64,000 nucleotides of DNA from Prevotella sp. (GTDB taxonomy: Bacteria; Bacteroidota; Bacteroidia; Bacteroidales; Bacteroidaceae), in contig JAFZAH010000023.1 in the NCBI GenBank assembly GCA_017548275.1, positions 124,001-188,000 of the forward strand, in the 5' to 3' direction. The position numbers were made by a program, and so were the translations under genes. Of the stretch, positions 42,034-50,286 are shown one piece after another. The notes under the pieces are model-generated. The model was not told where the DNA came from. It saw nothing but the letters and a program-made list of their open reading frames with translations, and ran no database searches. Each line of letters starts with the position of its first letter. Positions within the stretch are counted from its first letter, which is position 1.

Positions 42034-42145
42034 GGAGTTAAAGTGATATTGGTCTTAAAGGTTCCTGGGGCCTCGGTTTTCTTAGGAATTCCTAAGTTCT
42101 CCTAAAGTGGGATTTCCCTCCCTTTGGGAGGGTTGGGGTGGGTGC
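42034..42145 (-). repeat. Composite spacer module, copy 1 (upstream of the DUF59 gene)
   Basis: The inverted counterpart is at 47973-48082. About 26 nt around ATTGGTCTTAAAGGTTCCTG (42049 onward) are identical, a CCTAGGA-like middle is similar, and the GGGAGGG palindrome element at the other end (42116-42143) differs by one base. Relative to transcription both copies face the same way: previous gene, palindrome, module, next gene. Confidence 0.8.
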
Positions 42146-42156
42146 CAGGTGTATTG

Positions 42157-42843
42157 TCATAGCCGCCCGTGTTCATTGTAACTGTAATAGTTTCCGTCGG
42201 TGACGATGATATGGTCGAGGAAATGGATACGCATTATCTCGCAGGCCTTTTTGAATCGCTCGGTCAGTCGGTCATCGTCTTTGCTGGGTTTGGTGTTTCC
42301 AGAAGGATGGTTGTGACAGAGCACCAAGATGGTGGCGTTGTTGAGCAAAGCATATTTGAGCGCGATGCGCACATCGACAGACGTCTCGCTGATGCCTCCG
42401 TGAGACAGTCGCACCTCTTTGATGAGGCGGAAGTTCTGGTTGAGCAGTATTATCCACGCCTCCTCCACATCCGTGTCGCGCAGCCGTTCTACCATCAGTT
42501 GGTACATCAGGGCAGGACTGTTGAGTTGTGCGCGTGTCTTCACCTCTTCGAGTTGGCGGCGTTTGCCCAGTTCGCAGGCTGCAATGATGGTGACAGCCTT
42601 CGCCTCGCCGATGCCTTTATAGGCTTTCAGGTCGTCGATGCTCATCTTGCCCAGCATGTTCAACTGGTCATCACAGTCATGCATCACCTGCTTCATCAGT
42701 TCCACAGCCGACACACCGGGTTGTCCCGACCCTATCAGGATAGCCAGGAGTTCGGCGTTGGAGAGAGCGGCGGCGCCATGTGCCAGCAGTCGCTCGCGCG
42801 GTCGGTCTTCCTCAGCCCATTGGGTGATGCTCAGATTTTCCAT
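42157..42843 (-). CDS. radC: RadC-family JAB-domain protein
   Basis: This 228-residue protein has an N-terminal helix-hairpin-helix-like part (SIDDLKAYKGIGEAKAVTI, about 54-72) and a C-terminal JAB/MPN metalloprotease-like domain with the metal motif CHNHPSGNTKPSKDD. RadC is named for DNA repair, but that role is disputed; JAB activity is predicted, not shown. Present in the efp-GT2-radC-DUF59-lpxH run, 86 nt after GT2. Confidence 0.93.
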   Translation of the reverse strand: MENLSITQWAEEDRPRERLLAHGAAALSNAELLAILIGSGQPGVSAVELMKQVMHDCDDQLNMLGKMSIDDLKAYKGIGEAKAVTIIAACELGKRRQLEEVKTRAQLNSPALMYQLMVERLRDTDVEEAWIILLNQNFRLIKEVRLSHGGISETSVDVRIALKYALLNNATILVLCHNHPSGNTKPSKDDDRLTERFKKACEIMRIHFLDHIIVTDGNYYSYNEHGRL

Positions 42844-42897
42844 TTCAGGAGATTTCAGGAGTGAAGGAATTGATGGGTGACACTGATTTGCTAATTA

Positions 42898-42928
42898 CCC
42901 CTCTCCCTTTGGGAGGGTCGGGGTGGGT
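42898..42928. repeat. Dispersed palindrome element copy
   Basis: CCCCTCTCCCTTTGGGAGGG followed by TCGGGGTGGG, abutting the stop codon of the GT2 gene; same as the copy at 30864. Confidence 0.8.
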
Positions 42929-43966
42929 TTATTTATAGAACGTTTTCTCGAAGGCGTGATATTCGTCTTTGCCGAGTATGCAGCGTTTCCACCATGCGCT
43001 GATGAATCCGCAACCGTAGCCGAAGAGTTGTACGAAAGCCGCTCCGATGCTCATGAATCCGATTTTCAGACTCTTGTTGCGGATGGTCGAGTCGACGAGG
43101 ATGATGAGGCAGAACAACAGAATGGGCAACCAGGGTGCCGCGCACAGCCAATAGTAACGGTGGGGATCGCAATAGTGCATCATCAGGCGTCCCACGGCCG
43201 AGGTGATGATGAGGGCGATGACGCCGACGGTGAACACCGTGGGCAACAGATGCACCAGTTTCAGCGAGTCGGGGTATTTCTTATATAGGTTAACGCGCGC
43301 GATGCCGCTGTTGTACACCTGTCGGAAAAACTTGCGGAAATCGGTGCGCCGTTTGTGCCATACCCAAGCCTCGGGGAACAGCCGGCAGCGGTATCCGCCC
43401 TTGAAGATGCGGATGCTCAGGTCGATGTCCTCGCCGAAGCGCATCTTGGAGAAACCGCCCAACTCTTGATAGACCTCGCGGCGGATGCCCATATTGAAGG
43501 AGCGGGGATAGAACTTGTCCAGTTTTTTCTTTCCTCCCCGTATGCCCCCGGTAGTGAAGAAACTCGTCATCGCGTATGAGATGGCCTTCTGCGTGTCGGT
43601 GAAGTCGGTGTGTGCGCTGTCGGGACCGCCGAAAGCATCGGCAGGTTCGCGTTGCAACTCGTCTTCCACGGCTTGCAGGTAGCCCTCGGGCAGCACCACG
43701 TCGCTGTCGAGGATGATGATGTATTCACCCTTCGCCCGTTCCGCGCCGTAGTTGCGGCTTTGTCCGGGACCGGAATTCTCTTTGAAAAAATAATGTAAGT
43801 CGAGTGTGCCGGACAGGCCGTCACACACCGACTTACATGTTTTTTCCGAACCGTCTTCTACGATGATGACCTCGAAGTCATTGAACGTCTGCTTGGTAAG
43901 GCTTACCAACAGTTCTTCAACCTCATCGGGGCGGTTGAAGACGGGTACGATGACCGAATATCTCAT
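42929..43966 (-). CDS. Family 2 glycosyltransferase with C-terminal membrane helices
   Basis: This 345-residue protein has an N-terminal GT-A domain (YSVIVPVFNRPDEVEELL start; DGS at about 37; the metal motif reads ILDSDV near 92; acceptor-side FGEDIDLSIR near 178) and three C-terminal hydrophobic helices (about 240-335). It should transfer a nucleotide-activated sugar to a lipid or polysaccharide acceptor at the inner membrane; acceptor and sugar are unknown. Its start lies 4 nt after the efp stop, so the two genes are tightly coupled. Confidence 0.88.
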   Translation of the reverse strand: MRYSVIVPVFNRPDEVEELLVSLTKQTFNDFEVIIVEDGSEKTCKSVCDGLSGTLDLHYFFKENSGPGQSRNYGAERAKGEYIIILDSDVVLPEGYLQAVEDELQREPADAFGGPDSAHTDFTDTQKAISYAMTSFFTTGGIRGGKKKLDKFYPRSFNMGIRREVYQELGGFSKMRFGEDIDLSIRIFKGGYRCRLFPEAWVWHKRRTDFRKFFRQVYNSGIARVNLYKKYPDSLKLVHLLPTVFTVGVIALIITSAVGRLMMHYCDPHRYYWLCAAPWLPILLFCLIILVDSTIRNKSLKIGFMSIGAAFVQLFGYGCGFISAWWKRCILGKDEYHAFEKTFYK

Positions 43967-43970
43967 CCGT

Positions 43971-44537
43971 TTATTCCTTCACGCGCTGCAGGTAGGAGCC
44001 GTCGCGGGTGTCGACCTGGATGAGGTCGCCCTCGTTGATAAACAGCGGCACGCGAACTTCCACGCCTGTCTCGAGTGTGGCGGGTTTGGTGGCGTTGGTG
44101 GCGGTGTCGCCCTTGATGCCCGGCTCGCTGTGAGTGATGCGCAGGTTCGTCTTCACCGGCATCTCGGCATAGAGAATGGTGTTGGTGTCAGCGTCGCTGA
44201 CCACCTCGACGATGTCGCTCTCTTTCATGAAGTCCACGCCGGTGATAAGGTCTTTGGCGATGGGAATCTGGTCGTAGGTCTCTTGGTTCATGAAGATGTA
44301 GTCCTCACCTTCCATGTAGAGATACTGGTATGAGCGGCGCTCCACGCGCACGTCTTCCAGTGCCTCACCGATATTGAAACGTTTTTCCAGCACTCGTCCG
44401 CTCACCACGTCTTTCAGTGTGGTGCGCATGATGGTGTTACCCTTGCCAGGTTTCACGTGCAGGAAGTCGATGCAGAAATACAACTTGCCGTCCATGCGGA
44501 TGCACGTGCCTTTCTTAATGTCTTGTGATTTAATCAT
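43971..44537 (-). CDS. efp: Elongation factor P
   Basis: This 188-residue protein has the three OB-like domains of EF-P, which helps ribosomes make polyproline bonds. The tip loop reads KPGKGNT (Lys in the PGKG position), the site that is modified in some species; no epmA/epmB-like gene is in the window. Start is ATG 44537, giving the standard MIKSQDIKKGT N-terminus; the longer frame from 44663 runs through the promoter. TAACTTTG on the minus strand (44613-44620) is a plausible -7 box. It is divergent from rpmH. Confidence 0.95.
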   Translation of the reverse strand: MIKSQDIKKGTCIRMDGKLYFCIDFLHVKPGKGNTIMRTTLKDVVSGRVLEKRFNIGEALEDVRVERRSYQYLYMEGEDYIFMNQETYDQIPIAKDLITGVDFMKESDIVEVVSDADTNTILYAEMPVKTNLRITHSEPGIKGDTATNATKPATLETGVEVRVPLFINEGDLIQVDTRDGSYLQRVKE

Positions 44538-44670
44538 AATGGTATTTTGTAAATTTGAAAATAATCGTCTATTTAAGTGCCTTCGTGGCTGTTTTTTGTC
44601 AATTTTCAGGTGCAAAGTTACGGAAAATCCCGAAAAAATCATAAATATTCGCCTAAAAATCACTTAATTC

Positions 44671-44701
44671 TTTGTTATTATAAAAAAAATGTGTACTTTT
44701 G
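44671..44701 (+). promoter_or_regulatory. Promoter of rpmH
   Basis: TTTG (44671-44674), exactly 19 nt, then TACTTTTG (44694-44701): an ideal match to the Bacteroidota consensus, as expected of a ribosomal protein gene. Confidence 0.75.
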
Positions 44702-44746
44702 CAACCCAAAATGAAAAAATAAAACAAATAAAAATAGAACAAAGCG

Positions 44747-44902
44747 ATGAAAAGAACATTTCAACCCCACAACCGCAGAAGAGTGAACAAGCACGGTTTC
44801 CGCGAGAGAATGGCTACGAAGAATGGCCGCCGCGTATTGGCTTCACGTCGTGCGAAAGGTCGTAAGAAACTGAGCGTTTCTGACGAGTTTCATGGAAAAT
44901 AA
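44747..44902 (+). CDS. rpmH: 50S ribosomal protein L34
   Basis: A 51-residue frame gives [20 protein letters not shown], then [20 protein letters not shown], then [11 protein letters not shown]. This is the full-length L34 sequence, very basic and with the conserved KHGFRxRM and LxxRRxKGRxxLS parts. In many bacteria rpmH neighbours rnpA and dnaA; here it stands alone between efp and the PASTA protein gene, with its own promoter and terminator. Confidence 0.98.
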   Translation: MKRTFQPHNRRRVNKHGFRERMATKNGRRVLASRRAKGRKKLSVSDEFHGK

Positions 44903-44931
44903 CCGTCGGTTCATAGGCGAACAGTAAGAGG

Positions 44932-44968
44932 ACAGGAATAGGCACCCGCTTTGTTCCTGTTTTTTTTA
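44932..44968 (+). terminator. Terminator of rpmH
   Basis: ACAGGAA (44932-44938) pairs with TTCCTGT (44954-44960), followed by eight T residues. Confidence 0.8.
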
Positions 44969-45059
44969 TGTCTGTTATTTAACGCCTTTTAACGGTTGTG
45001 AGTTCTATAACTCCGCGAAAAGCATTACCTTTGCAAGATGATATAACAGTCTGAAAACA

Positions 45060-45794
45060 ATGAGTGGATTTTTCAAGAAATTTTTGAGCAAGCATCTGTG
45101 GGGCAACCTGTTAGCGATGGCCCTGATTGTCGTTTTGCTCTTCTGGGGCATCACATACGCCATGCAACTATATACTTATCATGGCCGTTCGGTCGAGATG
45201 CCTGATATCGTTCACAAGACTTTTGACCAGGCCGAGGCCACACTCGACAGCCTGGATTTGAGTATTGAGGTGAGCGACACCGGTTATATCAAGACGTTGC
45301 CGCCCGATTGCATTCTCGAGCAGTCGATATCCGCAGGCGAGGTCATCAAACCCGGACGCGTCATCTATGTGAAAATCAATTCAGCACATTCGCCCCTGAA
45401 GGCCATTCCCGATATTGCTGACAACAGTTCGCTTCGCGATGCCATCTATCAGTTGGAGACCATCGGATTCAAGCGCATCGGTGTGGAGAGTGTGCCGGGC
45501 GAATACGACTGGGTCTATCGTGTGAAGAGCCGTCACCGTATGTTGAACCCCGGTGATATGCTCTCCACTGAGGATACGCTCTCGCTCGAGGTGGGCGACG
45601 GTTCGCGCGACCAGAGCATCGAGGTGCAGGTGACCGACGCTCCCGTTGACCAGTTCAATGACGATGATGACGAGGTGAAACGCCCGCGTCCGAAACCGAA
45701 GAAGACCGAGGAAGGTGAGGGTGAGCGGCATCATGAGACAGCAGCACCTGCTGCCCCGGCACCACAACCCGCAGCGCCCGCTCCCGCCAACTAA
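45060..45794 (+). CDS. Membrane-anchored PASTA-domain protein
   Basis: This 244-residue protein has one N-terminal membrane helix (about 13-35) and two to three PASTA modules in the periplasmic part (about 45-180: VEMPDIVHKTFDQAEATLDS; ILEQSISAGEVIKPGRVIYV; AIPDIADNSSLRDAIYQLE). PASTA domains bind uncross-linked peptidoglycan or beta-lactams. There is no kinase domain attached, in contrast to Gram-positive PASTA kinases; the kinase at 1539 lacks PASTA. The C-terminal tail is Pro/Ala/Lys-rich. TACCTTTG at 45026-45033 is the probable -7 box. The rluD gene starts 11 nt after its stop. Confidence 0.88.
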   Translation: MSGFFKKFLSKHLWGNLLAMALIVVLLFWGITYAMQLYTYHGRSVEMPDIVHKTFDQAEATLDSLDLSIEVSDTGYIKTLPPDCILEQSISAGEVIKPGRVIYVKINSAHSPLKAIPDIADNSSLRDAIYQLETIGFKRIGVESVPGEYDWVYRVKSRHRMLNPGDMLSTEDTLSLEVGDGSRDQSIEVQVTDAPVDQFNDDDDEVKRPRPKPKKTEEGEGERHHETAAPAAPAPQPAAPAPAN

Positions 45795-45804
45795 CCGATA
45801 GCCC

Positions 45805-46854
45805 ATGACCGATATCAAGACGTTGATAGAAGAACTGGAAGAGGACGACGACCAGCAACTATTTGAACATTTCCGCCTTGAGGTGGATCCGGGTCAGGTG
45901 TCTGTGCGGGTGGATAAGTTCCTCTTCGAACACATGCCCCACTCATCGCGCAACCGGATTCAGCGGGCGGGCGATGCGGGGTTTGTGCATGTCAACGGCA
46001 TACCGGCGAAGAACAGTTACAAGGTGCGCCCGGGCGACGTGGTGACACTGATGCTCGACCGCCCGAAAAACGACACGTCAATCATCCCCGAAGACATCCC
46101 GCTCAATGTGGTGTATGAAGACGATGTGCTGATGGTCATCAATAAACCCGCAGGCATGGTGGTGCATCCCGGATGCGGCAATTTCAACGGCACGCTGGTC
46201 AATGCTGTCGCATGGCATCTGCGCGACCTCGAATCCTACGACCCCAACGACCCTGAAGTGGGTTTGGTACACCGTATCGACAAGGACACCAGTGGACTGT
46301 TGGTTGTGGCGAAGACCCCTGAGGCAAAGTCGCATCTTGGACTGCAATTCTATAACAAGACCACCCATCGCAGTTACAACGCGTTGGTCTGGGGCAATTT
46401 CACAGATGACGAGGGGCGTATCGAGGGCAATATCGGGCGCGACCCGCACGACCGTCTTCGCATGACCGTGTTCCCGCCCGACTCTGATGTCGGAAAACCT
46501 GCTGTCACCCATTACCGCGTCATGGAGCGTTTCGGCTATGTCACCCTCGTGGAATGTGTCTTGGAGACGGGGCGTACCCACCAGATACGCGCTCACATGC
46601 GCCACATAGGCCATCCGCTGTTCGCCGACGAGCGTTATGGCGGCACGGAGATTCTCCGCGGCGAGCGCAGCAGCAGTTACATGGCGTTTATACACAATAG
46701 TCTGCAAATATGCCACCGGCAGGCACTCCATGCCCGCACATTGGGTTTCGTGCATCCGGTCACCGGTCAGCAGATGGACTTCACATCGGAATGGCCCGAT
46801 GATTTCTCCAAACTCATCTCGCGCTGGCGGGCATACATCAAAGGGAAAGGTTGA
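45805..46854 (+). CDS. rluD: RluA-family 23S rRNA pseudouridine synthase (RluD-like)
   Basis: This 349-residue enzyme has an N-terminal S4 RNA-binding domain (VRVDKFLFEHMPHSSRNRIQ, about 32-51) and the RluA catalytic domain with VHRIDKDTSGLLVVAK, where the Asp is the nucleophile. RluD makes pseudouridines in helix 69 of 23S rRNA; the S4 domain and length favour RluD over RluA. It lies in the PASTA-rluD-ddl-acyltransferase run. Confidence 0.9.
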   Translation: MTDIKTLIEELEEDDDQQLFEHFRLEVDPGQVSVRVDKFLFEHMPHSSRNRIQRAGDAGFVHVNGIPAKNSYKVRPGDVVTLMLDRPKNDTSIIPEDIPLNVVYEDDVLMVINKPAGMVVHPGCGNFNGTLVNAVAWHLRDLESYDPNDPEVGLVHRIDKDTSGLLVVAKTPEAKSHLGLQFYNKTTHRSYNALVWGNFTDDEGRIEGNIGRDPHDRLRMTVFPPDSDVGKPAVTHYRVMERFGYVTLVECVLETGRTHQIRAHMRHIGHPLFADERYGGTEILRGERSSSYMAFIHNSLQICHRQALHARTLGFVHPVTGQQMDFTSEWPDDFSKLISRWRAYIKGKG

Positions 46855-46958
46855 CACCCCACATTTCTCCCGTAGTTTCCTTCCCAATGCTCCCGTCATT
46901 CTCATTTTCTCCCATAATTATCCATTGCTCCCATTACTCCCAAAATCAATATACAATA

Positions 46959-47960
46959 ATGAACTCAACCAAACGTACTATCGCAATTGTTTGTGGAGGC
47001 GACTCGTCGGAACACGACGTCTCATTGCGCTCCGCACAGGGATTGTATTCTTTTTTTGACAAAGACCGTTACAATATTTATATAGTTGACATCAAAGGCA
47101 TGGACTGGCATGTCAACCTCAATGACGGCACATCGACACCTATCGACCGCAATGATTTCTCGTTTGTCGAGGACGGTAAGAAGCGGCTGTTCGACTATGC
47201 CTATATCACCATCCACGGCACACCGGGCGAAAACGGTCTGCTGCAAGGCTATTTCGATCTCATAGGTTTGCCTTATTCCACATCGGGCGTGCTGGTCGAG
47301 GCTATGACCTTCGACAAATTTGTGCTCAATCAGTATCTGCGCGGTTTTGGCGTGAGTGTGGCAGAGAGCCTTCTCGTCCGCCGGGGTTATGAGCATCTCG
47401 TAAGCGACGACGATATCATGAGCCGTATCGGAATGCCCTGCTTTGTGAAACCCGCCAATGACGGCAGCAGTTTCGGCGTGTCGAAGGTGAAGAACATTGA
47501 CCATCTGGCTCCCGCAATGCGCAAAGCCATGATGGAGAGCGACGAGGTGATGGTGGAAGCCTTCCTCGACGGTACGGAAATCACCTGCGGATGCTATAAG
47601 ACGAGAGAGAAGAGCGTCATCTTCCCCATCACCGAGGTGGTCACCAGCAACGAGTTTTTCGATTATGACGCCAAGTACAACGGTCAGGTCGACGAAATCA
47701 CTCCCGCCCGCATCCCCGAGGAGACTGCTGAGCGTGTGCGCCAGATTACCAGCGCCATATACGATATCCTCCATTGCAACGGCATCATCCGCGTAGATTA
47801 TATCATTACCAAGAATGCCGACGGCACAGAGAAAATCAATATGCTGGAGGTGAACACCACCCCGGGCATGACTGCCACCAGTTTCATACCCCAGCAGGTG
47901 CGTGCCGCCGGACTCGACATCAAAGATGTCCTGACCGATATAGTGGAGAATCAGTTTTAA
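46959..47960 (+). CDS. ddl: D-alanine--D-alanine ligase
   Basis: This 333-residue ATP-grasp ligase makes D-Ala-D-Ala, the substrate of MurF. It contains the start motif AIVCGGDSSEHDVSLRSA, HGTPGENGLLQGYFDLIGLP, CFVKPANDGSSFGVSKV and EVNTTPGMTATSFIP. The Tyr-Ser residues that favour D-Ala as second substrate (near IGLPYSTSG) are present, so no vancomycin-resistance type is suggested. The spacer before it (46855-46958) is a CTCCCATT-type low-complexity run. ATG 46959 gives the standard N-terminus. Confidence 0.95.
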   Translation: MNSTKRTIAIVCGGDSSEHDVSLRSAQGLYSFFDKDRYNIYIVDIKGMDWHVNLNDGTSTPIDRNDFSFVEDGKKRLFDYAYITIHGTPGENGLLQGYFDLIGLPYSTSGVLVEAMTFDKFVLNQYLRGFGVSVAESLLVRRGYEHLVSDDDIMSRIGMPCFVKPANDGSSFGVSKVKNIDHLAPAMRKAMMESDEVMVEAFLDGTEITCGCYKTREKSVIFPITEVVTSNEFFDYDAKYNGQVDEITPARIPEETAERVRQITSAIYDILHCNGIIRVDYIITKNADGTEKINMLEVNTTPGMTATSFIPQQVRAAGLDIKDVLTDIVENQF

Positions 47961-47972
47961 GGTATTCACCCA

Positions 47973-48082
47973 GACACCCACCCCGACCCTCCCAAAGGGA
48001 GGGAGACGCCCTCGTCCTAGGAGAATCTAGGATGCCCCAGGCCCCAGGAACCTTTAAGACCAATGTCCTTTTAACTTCCAAA
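47973..48082 (+). repeat. Composite spacer module, copy 2 (upstream of the acyltransferase gene)
   Basis: Inverted copy of 42034-42145: the GGGAGGG palindrome (47976-48004), a CCTAGGA-like middle, then CCAGGAACCTTTAAGACCAA ending ten nt before the start codon. Confidence 0.8.
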
Positions 48083-48091
48083 TACCCACCC

Positions 48092-49240
48092 ATGAATATA
48101 CACGATTTTGACGACATCAGGCCTTTTGAGCCCGAGGAATTGCCGGCAGCATTTGACCGTCTGCTGGCCGACCCGCAGTTTATGGCTGTTTTGCCTTATG
48201 TGCTGCCTGCCGTGCCTGTTAACTTGGTGGCGGAAAAGATGCGCGATTGTCATGATAGCCTGGAGTTTCAGAAAACGTTTTGTTACGGTTTCCTCGTCAA
48301 CTTGTTGGAAAAGGCAAGTCTCGGGTGCGACATGGATTCCTCGGCGATTGACAATACCCGCCGTTACACCTTTGTGAGCAACCACCGCGACATTGTGCTC
48401 GATTCGGCGCTGCTCGACAAACTGCTTATCGACGCGGGGTTCACCACCACCTGCGAGATAGCCATCGGTGATAACCTCCTGTCACTGCCATGGGTGAAAG
48501 ACCTCGTCAGGGTCAACAAAGCATTTATCGTGGAGCGTGACCTGCCGCCACGACAACTGCTTATGGCGAGCAAGCGGCTGTCGGAATACATGCACTACGC
48601 CATCAGCGAGAAGAACGAGAACATCTGGATCGCACAACGCGAGGGTAGGGCGAAAGACTCCGACGACCGTACGCAGGCTGCCATCCTGAAGATGATGGCA
48701 ATGGGCGGCGAGGGTTCGGTCATTGATCGTCTGACAGCGCTACATATCGTGCCATTGGCCATTTCTTACGAGTTTGACCCGTGCGACTACCTGAAAGCCA
48801 GCGAGTTACAGCAACGGCGGGACATAGAGGGATTCTCCAAAACCAAGATTGAAGATGTCATCAGTATGAAAACGGGCATCATGGGCTATAAGGGACACAT
48901 CCATTACCATTGTGCATCGTGCATCGACGATTACCTGCGTTCGCTTGACCCCGATATGCCCAAGGCCGAACTCTTTGATGCTGTGGCGGCTCATATCGAC
49001 AGTGAGATACACCGCCACTACCGTCTCTATCCTGCCAATTTCATCGCACTCGATCTGCTCGAAAACAGCCGGGCACATGCCAACCTTTATACGCCCGAGG
49101 ATGAGACTGCTTTCGCACAATATTTCATGGCACAGATGGGAAAAATCGTACTTCCCCAACCCGACCAGACCTTCCTGCGCGAGCGCATGCTGACCATGTA
49201 CGCCAATCCGGCCCGCAACCAAATGAAAGTTCTCTCATAA
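48092..49240 (+). CDS. Glycerolipid-type acyltransferase (PlsC superfamily)
   Basis: This 382-residue protein carries the acyltransferase HxxxxD box as SNHRDIVLDSALL (about 90-102), then a FIVERDLPPRQ stretch and the glycerol-binding-like REGRAKDSDDRT (about 185-196). It lacks membrane helices and is longer than a standard PlsC (about 240), so the specific substrate is uncertain; it may be a membrane-associated acyl-glycerol-phosphate acyltransferase. Start at ATG 48092 follows the spacer module. Same direction as ddl. Confidence 0.8.
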   Translation: MNIHDFDDIRPFEPEELPAAFDRLLADPQFMAVLPYVLPAVPVNLVAEKMRDCHDSLEFQKTFCYGFLVNLLEKASLGCDMDSSAIDNTRRYTFVSNHRDIVLDSALLDKLLIDAGFTTTCEIAIGDNLLSLPWVKDLVRVNKAFIVERDLPPRQLLMASKRLSEYMHYAISEKNENIWIAQREGRAKDSDDRTQAAILKMMAMGGEGSVIDRLTALHIVPLAISYEFDPCDYLKASELQQRRDIEGFSKTKIEDVISMKTGIMGYKGHIHYHCASCIDDYLRSLDPDMPKAELFDAVAAHIDSEIHRHYRLYPANFIALDLLENSRAHANLYTPEDETAFAQYFMAQMGKIVLPQPDQTFLRERMLTMYANPARNQMKVLS

Positions 49241-49261
49241 AATATAATAGTCTCTAGTATA

Positions 49262-49972
49262 ATGATGCCAAACTCTCAACATATTACACCCTCCCCTCGG
49301 GGAGGGATGGGGTGGGGGCTTTTTCTCCTTCTCTTCCTCGCGTCTTGTACCACAGAGAACTATGACACGGGCGACGGCACCTATTCATATCTCACCGCTG
49401 AGTTTGGCGAGGTTTATACCGGCAGCGATGCGAAGATGCAGCGCTTTGTCAGTGACGATGGTTCCGCTGTTGATTTCTGCGAAGCCTACGAGCGCGATTG
49501 GGCCAAGACGCCCGACTCGCTTTATCGTGCCTATGTGCTCTACGACGGGAAAGCCGACCGTACCGGACGCCACGAGGCTTTCTCCATCTCTCAGGTGCCT
49601 GTGCTCCAGGTCAAGGATGCGAAAGACTTGAAAGATGACCTCGCTGATGACCCGATAGTCTGGGAGAGTATATGGGAAAGTCACAACCACCGCTACCTGA
49701 ACCTCTCATTGCGGGTGATGATGGGCGACACGGGTCAGGATAAAGTGTTGCAGAAGGTGGGCGTGGTCTGCGAGGAGACCATTGACCGCGGCGACGGCAC
49801 CCATGAGCACCACCTTCGTCTTTATCATGACCAGAACGGTGTGCCCGAGTATTATTCCGCCTCGACGTACGTCAGCATACCTCTCGACGGTTATCAGTCT
49901 GGCGATGAAATCGTTCTGACCATTAAAACCTACGACGGCGATGTCACCCGCCACATCACGTTAACCAAATAA
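49262..49972 (+). CDS. NigD-like lipoprotein whose signal peptide overlaps a dispersed repeat
   Basis: This 236-residue lipoprotein has lipobox LFLASC (Cys 29). The mature part resembles NigD-like proteins of Bacteroidales, with a beta-rich N-terminal domain and a C-terminal segment ending DGYQSGDEIVLTIKTYDGD. The first 20 codons read through the palindrome element at 49289-49318, giving TPSPRGGMGWGL; the n-region Arg and the first part of the hydrophobic core come from the repeat. ATG 49262 or 49265 would be the start; ATG 49307 inside the repeat also gives a signal peptide (MGWGLFLLLFLASC). NigD proteins are often encoded near bacteriocin-like nig genes; none is seen here. Confidence 0.75.
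   Translation: MMPNSQHITPSPRGGMGWGLFLLLFLASCTTENYDTGDGTYSYLTAEFGEVYTGSDAKMQRFVSDDGSAVDFCEAYERDWAKTPDSLYRAYVLYDGKADRTGRHEAFSISQVPVLQVKDAKDLKDDLADDPIVWESIWESHNHRYLNLSLRVMMGDTGQDKVLQKVGVVCEETIDRGDGTHEHHLRLYHDQNGVPEYYSASTYVSIPLDGYQSGDEIVLTIKTYDGDVTRHITLTK
49289..49318. repeat. Dispersed palindrome element copy, inside coding sequence
   Basis: CCCTCCCCTCGGGGAGGGAT followed by GGGGTGGGGG; the copy is translated as part of the NigD-like signal peptide. Confidence 0.8.
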
Positions 49973-50005
49973 AAAGGTAAAAGAGTCTCTCATTAAAGTA
50001 TTAAA

Positions 50006-50062
50006 ACAATTGGTATAATTCATTCTGTACATTCTTTCATTGTGGTGAATTATACCAATTGT
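50006..50062. terminator. 17-bp perfect inverted repeat after the NigD-like gene
   Basis: ACAATTGGTATAATTCA (50006-50022) and TGAATTATACCAATTGT (50046-50062) are exact inverted copies around a 23-nt loop. It lies between convergent genes and is followed by TCTTATTT. A terminator is the simplest reading, but the stem is AT-rich and the loop large. Confidence 0.5.
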
Positions 50063-50286
50063 TCTTATTTCTTTCCTAATCAAAATCCGCTAATCCGTTG
50101 TCTCTATGGATTAGGGTTTAGAGTTTAGGGTTTAGTGTCCTATTAGGGGAGTACTCTTTTGCTCTTTGCTCCTTTCCCTCTATCAATTACAATCCGTCTA
50201 ATCCGTCAAATCCGTTGTCTTTTTTTGTATTCGTAAAATTCGCTTAATTCGTAGTCGCAAATAAACGTCGGGTGGGTAGTGACTTC
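50063..50286. other. Gene-free spacer with degenerate short repeats
   Basis: The rest of the 314-nt gap holds a TTTAGGG-like run (50111-50137) and AATCCGT / TAATTCGTA-like units (50171-50260). No open frame or RNA fold is supported. Confidence 0.6.

Noticed and set aside
46855-46958. Extension of ddl to an upstream ATG (46851)
   Set aside because: The added residues come from a CTCCCATT-type low-complexity spacer and overlap the rluD stop; the family N-terminus begins at 46959.
47022-47981. 319-codon minus-strand frame
   Set aside because: Antisense to ddl, which has all ligase motifs.
50006-50062. Invertible promoter
   Set aside because: Only 23 nt lie between the arms, with no TAnnTTTG box inside and no invertase gene in the window.
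50111-50137. Telomere-like TTTAGGG repeats
   Set aside because: Four imperfect units in a spacer; better seen as one more short-period array. Nothing suggests a linear replicon.
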